Assembly (NCBI RefSeq): GCF_030450125.1 | Contig: NZ_CP123923.1 | Location: 4,030,001 to 4,094,000, forward strand | Length of the DNA: 64,000 nt | Direction of reading: 5' to 3' | Source of the DNA: Streptomyces sp. WP-1 | GTDB taxonomy: Bacteria > Actinomycetota > Actinomycetes > Streptomycetales > Streptomycetaceae | In this document: positions 39,443 through 47,587 of the stretch, in pieces | How positions within the stretch are numbered: position 1 is the first letter of the stretch | Layout: every line of letters starts with the position of its first letter | The notes under the pieces: generated by a model | Database searches by the model: none | What the model saw: the letters and a program-made list of their open reading frames with translations, nothing else | What the model was told of the DNA's origin: nothing | Translations under genes and position numbers: made by a program

Positions 39443-40516
39443 ATGGGAGGCTCTGTTCATTGCGAGCCTGAAGTCGAGGAGAGTGAATCCTTGCGGTCCG
39501 ACGCCAACATCGCGGGACCGATGACCGATCCGGTCCCCGGTCCCCGAACCGAGTCGACGGGGGCGGATGTTTCACGTGAAACACCGCCCCCGATGGACGA
39601 CACCCCCATCGGTCGTGCGGCCCAACTGGCCGTGGAGGCTCTCGGGCGCGCCGGCGAAGGTCTGCCGCGACCGGAGCAGACCCGCGTCATGGTGGTCGCC
39701 AACCAGAAGGGTGGCGTGGGCAAGACGACGACGACCGTCAATCTTGCCGCCTCGCTGGCTCTGCACGGTGCCCGTGTGCTGGTGATCGACCTGGACCCCC
39801 AGGGCAACGCGTCCACGGCCCTCGGGATCGACCATCACGCCGAAGTTCCGTCGATCTACGACGTGTTGGTGGAGAGCATGCCGCTCGCCGAGGTCGTCCA
39901 GCCGGTACCGGACGTCGAAGGACTCTTCTGCGCCCCGGCCACCATCGATCTCGCCGGTGCGGAGATCGAGCTGGTGTCCCTGGTGGCTCGCGAAAGCCGG
40001 CTGGACCGCGCGATCCAGGCGTATGAGCAGCCGTTGGACTACATCCTCATCGACTGCCCGCCCTCGCTCGGCCTGTTGACGGTCAATGCGCTGGTCGCGG
40101 GCCAAGAGGTCCTGATCCCGATCCAGTGCGAGTACTACGCGCTGGAGGGCCTGGGCCAGCTGCTGCGCAATGTCGATCTGGTGCGGGGGCACCTCAACCC
40201 CGCCCTGCATGTATCGACCATCCTGCTCACCATGTACGACGGCCGGACGCGTCTCGCCTCCCAGGTCGCGGAAGAGGTGCGCAGCCACTTCGGCGAGGAG
40301 GTGCTGCGGACGAGCATTCCCCGCTCGGTCCGTATCTCCGAGGCGCCGAGCTACGGGCAGACGGTGCTGACTTACGATCCTGGATCGAGCGGCGCCCTCT
40401 CGTATCTTGAGGCGGCCCGAGAAATCGCGCTGAGGGGCGTTGGCATCAGCTATGACGCGAGCCAGGCCCACATCGGCGCCCAGAGCGACCCGAGCATGGT
40501 GGAGGGGATCCAGTGA
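39443..40516 (+). CDS. parA: Chromosome partitioning ATPase ParA
   Basis: ParA is a Walker-type ATPase that organises ParB-origin complexes, in Streptomyces along growing hyphae and during sporulation septation. The 357-residue form starting at ATG 39443 has a disordered 80-residue N-terminus; then the deviant Walker A KGGVGKTT (89-96), DLDPQGNAS and [11 protein letters not shown]. Codons 43-47 (VSRET) are encoded by a perfect parS site, so the N-terminal extension contains a ParB-binding sequence. The stop overlaps the parB GTG (GTGA). An upstream open frame back to 38990 overlaps rsmG and is not used. Confidence 0.95.
   Translation: MGGSVHCEPEVEESESLRSDANIAGPMTDPVPGPRTESTGADVSRETPPPMDDTPIGRAAQLAVEALGRAGEGLPRPEQTRVMVVANQKGGVGKTTTTVNLAASLALHGARVLVIDLDPQGNASTALGIDHHAEVPSIYDVLVESMPLAEVVQPVPDVEGLFCAPATIDLAGAEIELVSLVARESRLDRAIQAYEQPLDYILIDCPPSLGLLTVNALVAGQEVLIPIQCEYYALEGLGQLLRNVDLVRGHLNPALHVSTILLTMYDGRTRLASQVAEEVRSHFGEEVLRTSIPRSVRISEAPSYGQTVLTYDPGSSGALSYLEAAREIALRGVGISYDASQAHIGAQSDPSMVEGIQ
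39569..39582. promoter_or_regulatory. parS: parS site inside parA
   Basis: Perfect GTTTCACGTGAAAC within the parA coding region, read in frame as V-S-R-E-T. It is the classic site position for this genus. Confidence 0.95.
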
Positions 40517-41613
40517 GTGAGCGACGGAGGGGGTTGGGCCGAGGACTGGGCGCGTTGATCCCTCCTGCCCCGGTCGAGAAGAACCCGGTACCGGCCGCGC
40601 TGGGCGGCGGTGCGTCCGCCTCTCCCGGGGGCGTTCCGGTCCTGACGGCGGAGCGCGGGGTGGCCGCGGCGAAGGTGGCCACGCTGCCGTCGCCCGCCCA
40701 GGAGACCGAGGAGCGATCGGCGGCCCCGGCCGCGGAGACGCCTGCGCCTCCGGTGGGCGCCCACTTCGCCGAGATCCCCCTAGACGCGATCACGCCGAAC
40801 CCGCGCCAGCCGCGCGAGGTCTTCGATGAGGACGCTCTGCACGAACTGATCACCTCCATCCAGGAGGTCGGCCTGCTCCAGCCGGTCGTCGTACGGCAGC
40901 TGGGCCCCGGCCGCTATGAGCTGATCATGGGCGAGCGCCGTTGGCGCGCCTGCCGTGAGGCCGGTCTGGAGGCCATCCCGGCGATCGTCCGGGCCACGGA
41001 CGACGAGAAGCTCCTCCTGGACGCGCTGCTGGAGAACCTGCACCGCGCACAGCTGAACCCGCTGGAAGAGGCCGCCGCCTACGACCAGCTGCTCAAGGAC
41101 TTCAACTGCACGCACGACCAGCTGGCCGACCGGATCGGGCGCTCCCGTCCGCAGGTCTCCAACACCCTGCGGCTGCTGAAGCTCTCGCCGACCGTGCAGA
41201 AGAGGGTCGCCGCCGGGGTGCTCTCCGCCGGACACGCGCGGGCGCTGCTGTCCGTGGCGGACTCGGAGGAGCAGGACCGGCTGGCCCATCGCATCGTGGC
41301 CGAGGGGCTGTCGGTGCGGGCCGTCGAGGAGATCGTGACCCTCATGGGCTCCCGGCCGCAGAAGCCGCAGCGCCCCAAGGGACCGCGGGCCGGCTCCCGG
41401 CTCTCCCCGGCGCTGAACGAGCTGGCGACCCGGCTGTCGGACCGCTTCGAGACCCGGGTGAAGGTCGACCTCGGGCAGAAGAAGGGCAAGATCACCGTGG
41501 AGTTCGCCTCCATGGACGACCTCCAGCGGATCCTGGGCACTCTCGCCCCGGGCGAGGGCCGGGTCCTGCCGAGCGACCTCCGGGAAGACGGCGAAGAGGA
41601 CCAGGACGACTGA
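40513..41613 (+). CDS. parB: Chromosome partitioning protein ParB
   Basis: ParB is a CTP-dependent DNA clamp that loads at parS. The 366-residue protein has a short ParA-interacting start ([14 protein letters not shown]), a CTP-binding domain with NPRQPRE (about 96-102) and GERRWRA (about 140-146), a central HTH ([18 protein letters not shown]) that reads parS, and a C-terminal dimerisation domain ([19 protein letters not shown]). Linker residues 30-85 are Ala/Pro-rich. The GTG at 40513 overlaps parA by four bases, so the two are one operon ending at the hairpin 41649-41688. Confidence 0.98.
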   Translation: MSERRRGLGRGLGALIPPAPVEKNPVPAALGGGASASPGGVPVLTAERGVAAAKVATLPSPAQETEERSAAPAAETPAPPVGAHFAEIPLDAITPNPRQPREVFDEDALHELITSIQEVGLLQPVVVRQLGPGRYELIMGERRWRACREAGLEAIPAIVRATDDEKLLLDALLENLHRAQLNPLEEAAAYDQLLKDFNCTHDQLADRIGRSRPQVSNTLRLLKLSPTVQKRVAAGVLSAGHARALLSVADSEEQDRLAHRIVAEGLSVRAVEEIVTLMGSRPQKPQRPKGPRAGSRLSPALNELATRLSDRFETRVKVDLGQKKGKITVEFASMDDLQRILGTLAPGEGRVLPSDLREDGEEDQDD

Positions 41614-41648
41614 TCCCTGGACGCTTCGATCCCCCGGGATCATGCGAG

Positions 41649-41688
41649 GAGCGGGCGTGTCCGGTGGGTACCGGAACACGGCCCGCTC
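41649..41688 (+). terminator. Terminator after parAB
   Basis: Long hairpin: GAGCGGGC at 41649-41656 pairs with the 41681-41688 end and inner GTGTCCGG pairs with CCGGAACAC with one bulge; TTTGCTTT follows on the + strand. Confidence 0.85.
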
Positions 41689-41810
41689 TTTGCTTTGCGG
41701 CAGTATCGAGCGAATCGCAGGGTGGATACGATGCCAGTGCTCAGGGAGCGCAGTGCTCGAACGGCCGCTCGCGCCGCGGCGGCCGGTGAGGGAAGCGAGG
41801 AAGGGCCTTC

Positions 41811-42428
41811 ATGGGGCGTCGGCTGGTGCCGCTCACGCTGGACAACCTTCAGGACCTGCCCCAACGCTGCCGCTCATGTGTCTTCTGGGAGCTGGACCCC
41901 GTCAGCGGTGAGGCGGCGGTGAAAGGCGGCACGGCCGCCGAGGAGAAGGAATCCTGGATCTCCGCCGTCCTGCTCGACTGGGGCTCCTGCGGCCGTGTGG
42001 TCTACGTCGATGACGCACCGGTGGGCCATGTGCTCTACGCCCCTCCCGCCTATGTCCCGCGCTCGGCCGCCTTCCCCACGAGCCCGGTCTCACCGGACGC
42101 CGTCCAGCTGATCACGGCCTTCATCAAGCCCGGCTATCAGGGTCAGGGGCTCGGCCGGGTGCTGGTGCAGACGGTGGCCAAGGATCTGCTGCGCCGGGGC
42201 TTCAGGGCCATAGAGGCATTCGGGGACGCCCGCTGGAAGGAGCCCGCCTGTCTGCTGCCGGCGGACCATCTCCTGGCTGTGGGCTTCAAGACGGTACGGC
42301 AGCATCCCGTGCATCCCCGGCTGCGGCTGGAGCTGCGATCGACGCTCTCCTGGAAGGAGGACGTCGAGATGGCGATCGACCGGCTGCTGGGCGCGGTCCA
42401 GAAGGAACCGGCGCTGCGGCCGCTGTAG
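41811..42428 (+). CDS. GNAT family N-acetyltransferase
   Basis: A 205-residue GNAT-fold protein. The acetyl-CoA loop is GYQGQGLGRVL (about 108-118) following the beta4 strand LITAFIKP, and an N-terminal segment LPQRCRSCVFWEL holds a CxxC pair that is unusual for the fold. The acyl acceptor is unknown. The gene stands alone between two terminators beside parB, where mycobacteria carry cwlM instead. An ATG with GAGGAAGG upstream supports the start. Confidence 0.87.
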   Translation: MGRRLVPLTLDNLQDLPQRCRSCVFWELDPVSGEAAVKGGTAAEEKESWISAVLLDWGSCGRVVYVDDAPVGHVLYAPPAYVPRSAAFPTSPVSPDAVQLITAFIKPGYQGQGLGRVLVQTVAKDLLRRGFRAIEAFGDARWKEPACLLPADHLLAVGFKTVRQHPVHPRLRLELRSTLSWKEDVEMAIDRLLGAVQKEPALRPL

Positions 42429-42440
42429 CGGGCACAGACG

Positions 42441-42470
42441 AAGGGGCCGACCCGTGGAGGTCGGCCCCTT
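42441..42470. terminator. Bidirectional terminator between the GNAT gene and trxA
   Basis: Perfect 12-base stem AAGGGGCCGACC (42441-42452) around CGTGGA; convergent genes end on both sides. A parS site follows four bases later. Confidence 0.85.
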
Positions 42471-42473
42471 CAT

Positions 42474-42487
42474 GTTTCACGTGAAAC
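42474..42487. promoter_or_regulatory. parS: parS site
   Basis: Perfect GTTTCACGTGAAAC, extended by AT on each side to an 18-base palindrome, two bases past the end of trxA. Confidence 0.95.
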
Positions 42488-42488
42488 A

Positions 42489-42818
42489 TCACTCGGCGAT
42501 GAAGTCCTCGAGGTCGCGGACGATCGCGGCCTTGGGCTTGGCGCCGACGATGGTCTTGGCGACCTCGCCACCCTGGTAGACGTTCAGGGTCGGGATGGAC
42601 ATGACGCCGTACTTGGCGGCCGTGGCCGGGTTCTCGTCGATGTTGAGCTTGACGATCTCGATCTTGTCGCCGTGCTCGGCCGCGATCGCCTCCAGGGAGG
42701 GGGCGATCTGACGGCACGGACCGCACCAAGCGGCCCAGAAGTCCACCAGGACGGGCTTGTCGTTCTTGAGGACGTCCTCGTCGAAGGAGGCGTCGGTCAC
42801 GTTCTTCAGGGCGGCCAC
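42489..42818 (-). CDS. trxA: Thioredoxin
   Basis: A 109-residue classical thioredoxin that reduces protein disulfides. The active site is WCGPC (31-35) with C32 and C35, and the cis-proline is in VMSIPTLNVY. The GTG at 42818 has AAGGAG six bases upstream and was preferred over upstream in-frame codons. It lies 55 bases after trxB on the same strand, so they form a trxB-trxA unit beneath the sigM operon. Confidence 0.97.
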   Translation of the reverse strand: MAALKNVTDASFDEDVLKNDKPVLVDFWAAWCGPCRQIAPSLEAIAAEHGDKIEIVKLNIDENPATAAKYGVMSIPTLNVYQGGEVAKTIVGAKPKAAIVRDLEDFIAE

Positions 42819-42873
42819 GCTGGGCTCCTTAACTGATCGTGGGGCGGGAGGGGGAGAAAGCTGAGAAGGAGCG

Positions 42874-43845
42874 TCAGAGCGCGGCGGTCTTCTCGGGCTC
42901 GGCCTGGTCCTCGTCCGCGAGAGCGGCGAGGAAGCGCTCGGCGTCCAGGGCGGCGGAGCAGCCGGTGCCGGCCGCGGTGATCGCCTGACGGTAGGTGTGG
43001 TCGACCACGTCACCGGCGGCGAAGACACCGGTCACATTGGTGCGGGTCGAGGGGGAGGCGACCTTGAGGTAGCCCTCCTCGTCGAGGTCCAGCTGACCCT
43101 TGAACAGCTCGGTGCGCGGGTCGTGGCCGATCGCGATGAACAGGCCCGTCACCGGCAGCTCGGACAGCTCGCCGGTCTTGAGGTTGCGCAGCTTCAGGCC
43201 GGAGAGCTTCTGCTCGCCCTGGATCTCGGCGACCTCGCTGTCCCACACGAACTTGATCTTCGGGTCGCCGAAGGCACGCTCCTGCATCGCCTTGGAGGCG
43301 CGCAGCGTGTCCCGGCGGTGGACGATCGTCACGGACTTGGCGAAGCGCGAGAGGAAGGTGGCCTCCTCCATCGCGGTGTCGCCGCCGCCGATCACGGCGA
43401 TGTCCTGGTCCTTGAAGAAGAACCCGTCACAGGTGGCGCACCAGGAGACACCGCGGCCGGACAGCGCGTCCTCGTTCGGGAGGCCGAGCTTGCGGTGCTG
43501 GGAGCCGGTGGTGACGATGACGGCCTTGGCCTTGTGGACCGTGCCCGCGGTGTCGGTGACGGTCTTGATCTCCCCGGTGAGGTCGACCGAGACGATGTCG
43601 TCCGGGATCAGCTCGGCTCCGAAGCGCTCGGCCTGCGCCCGCATGTTGTCCATGAGGTCGGGGCCCATGATGCCGTCACGGAAGCCCGGGAAGTTCTCCA
43701 CCTCGGTGGTGTTCATCAGCGCGCCACCGGCGGTGACGGCGCCCTCGAACACCAGGGGCTTCAGCGATGCGCGGGCGGTGTACAGCGCCGACGTATAGCC
43801 TGCGGGCCCGGAGCCGATGATGATCACATTACGGACATCGCTCAC
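42874..43845 (-). CDS. trxB: Thioredoxin reductase
   Basis: NADPH-dependent FAD enzyme that reduces thioredoxin. The 323-residue protein has the FAD motif [10 protein letters not shown] (11-20), the redox pair C136 and C139 ([10 protein letters not shown]), the NADPH motif [10 protein letters not shown] (about 153-162) and the C-terminal FAD segment [16 protein letters not shown]. The start is GTG 43845. Neighbouring sigM suggests control by disulfide or envelope stress, as in related actinobacteria; no promoter could be read in the 146-base gap upstream. Confidence 0.97.
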   Translation of the reverse strand: MSDVRNVIIIGSGPAGYTSALYTARASLKPLVFEGAVTAGGALMNTTEVENFPGFRDGIMGPDLMDNMRAQAERFGAELIPDDIVSVDLTGEIKTVTDTAGTVHKAKAVIVTTGSQHRKLGLPNEDALSGRGVSWCATCDGFFFKDQDIAVIGGGDTAMEEATFLSRFAKSVTIVHRRDTLRASKAMQERAFGDPKIKFVWDSEVAEIQGEQKLSGLKLRNLKTGELSELPVTGLFIAIGHDPRTELFKGQLDLDEEGYLKVASPSTRTNVTGVFAAGDVVDHTYRQAITAAGTGCSAALDAERFLAALADEDQAEPEKTAAL

Positions 43846-43991
43846 GGCTAGATTCCTCGTCTCTGGTCTGCGTCAGTCGACCGGTGAAAGTCCCTTTCGG
43901 GACTCCCACCCCACCCAACGGATCCTACGGGGCGCGCATTCCCGTTGTGTCCGGGCACACGCGTGCAGGGGAGGCCGACCGGGACCCGGCC

Positions 43992-44957
43992 TCAGGGACG
44001 GGCGACGGGCTGCTTCAGCAGAACCTTTCCGGCGGAGACCGGCTGCTGTCCGACACAGGCGGCGTCGACCACATAGGCCGTGACACGCGCACGGTCCTGG
44101 GGGTCGGGGAGGATGACGAGATAGGCGCTCTTCCCGGCGTAGGTACCGGCCTTCGCGGCCAGGGCCTGCCCGCCCCGGGGGACCGCCCGTCGGACGCAGT
44201 CGGGAACCGCGACCTGGTGCTGGAGGAGCGTGTTCGCGCTCTCGCCCGTCTGCGGGGTGTTCTGCCCGGAGCTGTCCCCGGAACGCGACCGCTGGCCGTC
44301 CTCCCGCTGCGGGCTCTTCGTGGACAGCAGGTCCCGTACCTGGTTCTGGACGCTGCTCCCGGAGAAGGCGACGGCCGACGCGCTCGGCTTCGCCTTGGCC
44401 GTCGTGGAGGAGGTGTTGCCGCCGAGCGACTGGAGCACCAGCGCACCGGCACCGAGGACGGCGGCGGTCAGTACGCCGCCCAGCACGAGGGCCCTGCGGC
44501 GACGGCCGGGCCCGCTCTTCTTCCGGCCCGGCCCGGTCGCGGCCTGCGAGCGGCCGACGGGACGGCCGACGGAGGGATCGCCGGGACGGCCGGCGGGACG
44601 GCCGATAGGGGGACCGGCGGGGCGATCGGCCGGAGCGGCGGTTCCGTGCTCGCCGGGCGTCGATGTTTCACGTGAAACATGGTCCGTGGAGTCCGGCCCG
44701 GAAGCGTTGAGCAGCGCCTCGGCGGCCAGGGCGGCGTCGATGCGCTGGGCCACGTCGACCGGCATGGGCTCCGGCGCCCGCGCGGATCCCAGCAGCCCCC
44801 GGATCTCCTCCAGGGAGGCGTAGACGTCCGCGCACACCTCGCAGGCGCCCAGATGGCGTCGTACGTCCGTACCGCGCTCGGGCGGGAGAAGTCCCTCGGC
44901 GAGGTCGGAGATCTCGGTGACGTCCGGGTGCCCGGCCGTGTCCGTCGTCGATGTCAC
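43992..44957 (-). CDS. Membrane-bound anti-sigma factor (zinc-binding ZAS type) for SigM
   Basis: A 321-residue protein. The N-terminal anti-sigma domain has the zinc-binding HxxxCxxC at H35, C39 and C42 (RRHLGACEVC). Codons 94-98 (VSRET) are encoded by a parS site. A Gly/Pro/Arg-rich linker leads to one transmembrane helix (about 158-180, LVLGGVLTAAVLGAGALVL); the outer domain of about 140 residues has two cysteines (PDCVRR, DAACVG) that may form a disulfide. The GTG at 44957 overlaps the sigM stop (GTGA), so sigma and antagonist are made together. Confidence 0.9.
   Translation of the reverse strand: MTSTTDTAGHPDVTEISDLAEGLLPPERGTDVRRHLGACEVCADVYASLEEIRGLLGSARAPEPMPVDVAQRIDAALAAEALLNASGPDSTDHVSRETSTPGEHGTAAPADRPAGPPIGRPAGRPGDPSVGRPVGRSQAATGPGRKKSGPGRRRRALVLGGVLTAAVLGAGALVLQSLGGNTSSTTAKAKPSASAVAFSGSSVQNQVRDLLSTKSPQREDGQRSRSGDSSGQNTPQTGESANTLLQHQVAVPDCVRRAVPRGGQALAAKAGTYAGKSAYLVILPDPQDRARVTAYVVDAACVGQQPVSAGKVLLKQPVARP
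44665..44678. promoter_or_regulatory. parS: parS site inside the anti-sigma gene
   Basis: Perfect GTTTCACGTGAAAC read in frame as V-S-R-E-T on the minus strand, at the junction between the zinc domain and the linker. Confidence 0.95.
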
Positions 44958-45727
44958 GCTCGCCCACCTCCGCCCTTCGCTACGGCTGAATCGGTCGGTC
45001 CCGCGTACGGGAGGCTCGCATCGGAAGCCCCCGCTGCCGATGGGACGGATGTCCCTTCCACCCGGTTCCGGCCAGAACTGATTTCTTCCGTCCCACGGCC
45101 CGCACCCGCGCCCCGGTCCTCTTCGGTGCCCCGGCTCCCTTCCGTGCCGCGGCCGGGGCGCAGATGGGCGAGCAGGGGCAGCAGCCGGGCTCTGCCCCGG
45201 GCGCACCGGCTCTTCACCGTGCCCGTCGGTACATCGAGGATCCGGGCCGCCTCGGCGACCGGGTAGCCCTGCATGTCCACGAGGACCAGCGCGGCCCGCT
45301 GCTCCGGCGCCAGGGTGCCCATCGCCTCGATGAGCTGGCGGTGCAGATCATTGCGCTCGGCCGGCGCGGACGCGGACTCGTGCGGCTCCAGCAGCTGTTC
45401 CAGCCGCTCGGTGTCGTCCACCGGGGCGGTCTTGCGGGAGGCCGCCTTGCGGGCGCGGTCCAGGCAGGCGTTCACCGTGATCCGGTGCAGCCAGGTCGTC
45501 ACCGCCGACTGGCCCCGGAAGGTGTGCGCGGCCCGGTAGGCCGACACCAGGGCGTCCTGTACCGCGTCGGCGGCTTCCTCGCGGTCCCCCAGCGTGCGCA
45601 TCGCGACCGCCCAGAGCCGGTCCCGATGCCGCCGTACGAGCTCTCCGAAGGCGTCGGTGTCACCCTGCACATGGCGGGTGAGCAGCTCCTGGTCGCTCAC
45701 CCCGTCGTATCCGGCGTCCTCCGCCAT
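44954..45727 (-). CDS. sigM: ECF RNA polymerase sigma factor SigM
   Basis: A 257-residue ECF sigma factor. Region 2 (about 20-95) includes FGELVRRHRDRLW and DALVSAYRAAHTFRG; region 4 (about 130-185) includes LAPEQRAALVLVDMQGYPVAE and the HTH VPTGTVKSRCARGRARL. An extra 65-residue tail rich in Gly, Ser and Thr follows region 4. The position between the pseudokinase and a membrane anti-sigma and next to trxBA matches the sigM locus of mycobacteria, where the factor answers oxidative or envelope stress. Confidence 0.94.
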   Translation of the reverse strand: MAEDAGYDGVSDQELLTRHVQGDTDAFGELVRRHRDRLWAVAMRTLGDREEAADAVQDALVSAYRAAHTFRGQSAVTTWLHRITVNACLDRARKAASRKTAPVDDTERLEQLLEPHESASAPAERNDLHRQLIEAMGTLAPEQRAALVLVDMQGYPVAEAARILDVPTGTVKSRCARGRARLLPLLAHLRPGRGTEGSRGTEEDRGAGAGRGTEEISSGRNRVEGTSVPSAAGASDASLPYAGPTDSAVAKGGGGRA

Positions 45728-45753
45728 CTGTCCCCTCCGGTCCGGGTGAGACG

Positions 45754-47469
45754 TCAGCCCGTGAACTGCACTTCGCCGATGGCCTGCTTGTATCCCGCTC
45801 TGGAGTAGAGCGTGGAGTCATAGCCGGAGTTCGGCAGCGCGGTCAGCCAGACGAGGACGTACCGCGTCTTCAGCTGCTTGGTGACCTTCACGGTAGCGGT
45901 GGTGCCGGTGGTGGTGACCGTGCCGATCCGGGTCATCGAGTCCAGCGACGGCGGGGTCAGCGAGTCCGCGGCGTACAGCTCGACCGTGGTGTGGTCGCCG
46001 CCGTAGCGCAGGCTGAGCGTGGCCTTGTCGAGCTGGGTGGCCGAGCCGAGGTCGTAGACGATGCCGACGCCCGGCTTCAGCGGCGCGATGGGCGGGCCCT
46101 CGTTGAAGGACTTGGTCTTCCAGTAGGTCGACGGATTGCCGTCGTACGTCTTGGCGACGTTGGCGGCGCTCTGGGGATCGCCCTCGGCGACGAACTCCTG
46201 GCTGCCCTGGATCTTTATCGGTGCCGCCGGCTGCTTGGCGGTCTTGTCGCCGCCGTCCGTGGTGCGGCTCTTGTTGGTGTCGTTGGACTTGCCGCCCTGG
46301 TCCATCAGGGCGTCCGCCAACTGCCAGCTGCCCAGGCCGAGAGCGGCGATGAGAAGGGCGGAGACCGCCCACTTCAGCGCCTTGCCGGTGCGGCTCTGCA
46401 ACGGGGGCGGCGGAGCCGCGATCGGCTGGGCGGCGCCGGGGTGCGGCGCCGGACGGCCGTAGGTGCCCTGCTGGTAGGTCGTGCGCTGGTACTCGGGCGG
46501 CGTGGTGAACGCGGGCTCCGGCGGGCGGATGCGCGGCATCTCGCCGATCGCCTTCACCAGCTCCTCCGGCGTGGTGCACGGCGCCTCGTGCCGGGACGCG
46601 GTGGCCCCGTCGTTGGCGAGCGCCCGCATGGCCAGCTCGGACAGGCCGCGGTGGATGCCGGCCCGCACCTGGTCCGGTGCGACGAGGCCGACGTCCTTGG
46701 GGAGGCCCGACAGGCCGTACGCGTCGTCCTCGTAGGGCCAGCGCTGGGTCAGCGCCGCGTACAGCAGGGCGCCGATCGCCTCGGTGTCGGCGCGCTGCGG
46801 GGTCTCGGAGCTGATGCCGCGCAGCGCGGCGTTCACCGCGAGGCCGCGGATGCGCCACTGGCCGGTCGAGGTGCGCAGCACCGCGTTGGGGTTCAGCCGC
46901 AGATGGGCGAGGCCCTCGCGGTGCGCGGCGGCCATGGCGGAGGCCACCTGACTGACCATCTGGTACGCGTCGTGCGGCTCCAGCGGACCGGCCGTGAGCA
47001 GCGTCGTCAGCTCGGTGGCGTCGGGCAGCCATTCGTGGACGACGTAGACGAGGTCGTTCTCCTCGACGGCGTCGAGGACCTGGACGAAGCGCGGGTCGCC
47101 GAGCAGCGCGGAGGACCGGGCCGCGGCGAGGACCGAACGGGCCCGTGCGTGGTCCGCCGGCAGTACGTGGACGCCGACGGCGCGGCGCAGTTTCTCGTCG
47201 ACCGCACGCCAGCTGCTGAATCCGTCCAGTCGGGTGACGCACTCCTCCAGCCGGTAGCGTCTGGCGAGTTTGTGACCGCTGTGCAGTTCGGGCGGCGAGG
47301 CCTGCTTGAGCGAACCCTCCGCGCCGTTCCCCTGCCCCTCACTGCCGTCCGTGTCCCGCTCCGGGCTCTTGGCCACCCCGTCGGCCGTGGACTGGTCCGC
47401 CTTCGCGGTCAGCGGCTGCTCGCCGCTGTTGTCTGCCACGTCGACGGCAGCCGTGCTCCGTTCCGCCAC
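45754..47469 (-). CDS. MurJ-associated membrane pseudokinase with external beta domain
   Basis: A 571-residue protein. Residues about 60-290 align with a Ser/Thr kinase fold, but the catalytic loop reads LAHLRLNPNAVL instead of HRDxKPxN and neither the DFG motif nor a proper glycine loop is present, so it cannot phosphorylate. One transmembrane helix (about 370-392) is followed by an external domain (about 420-571; YDLGSATQLDKATLSLRYGG) resembling a discoidin-like beta-sandwich. In mycobacteria the equivalent is fused to the C-terminus of MurJ and binds the FhaA protein when phosphorylated; here it is a separate gene 118 bases after murJ. GTG 47469 was taken as start. Confidence 0.88.
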   Translation of the reverse strand: MAERSTAAVDVADNSGEQPLTAKADQSTADGVAKSPERDTDGSEGQGNGAEGSLKQASPPELHSGHKLARRYRLEECVTRLDGFSSWRAVDEKLRRAVGVHVLPADHARARSVLAAARSSALLGDPRFVQVLDAVEENDLVYVVHEWLPDATELTTLLTAGPLEPHDAYQMVSQVASAMAAAHREGLAHLRLNPNAVLRTSTGQWRIRGLAVNAALRGISSETPQRADTEAIGALLYAALTQRWPYEDDAYGLSGLPKDVGLVAPDQVRAGIHRGLSELAMRALANDGATASRHEAPCTTPEELVKAIGEMPRIRPPEPAFTTPPEYQRTTYQQGTYGRPAPHPGAAQPIAAPPPPLQSRTGKALKWAVSALLIAALGLGSWQLADALMDQGGKSNDTNKSRTTDGGDKTAKQPAAPIKIQGSQEFVAEGDPQSAANVAKTYDGNPSTYWKTKSFNEGPPIAPLKPGVGIVYDLGSATQLDKATLSLRYGGDHTTVELYAADSLTPPSLDSMTRIGTVTTTGTTATVKVTKQLKTRYVLVWLTALPNSGYDSTLYSRAGYKQAIGEVQFTG

Positions 47470-47587
47470 CGTCGTCCCTGCCTCCCCATCCGTTGCACGC
47501 TGTCCGACGCCGAACCCAATTGTGCCCACAGTCTGCCGCTATGCACGACACACGGCGGCGGACGATGGTTGTGCGCTTACCCCCGCC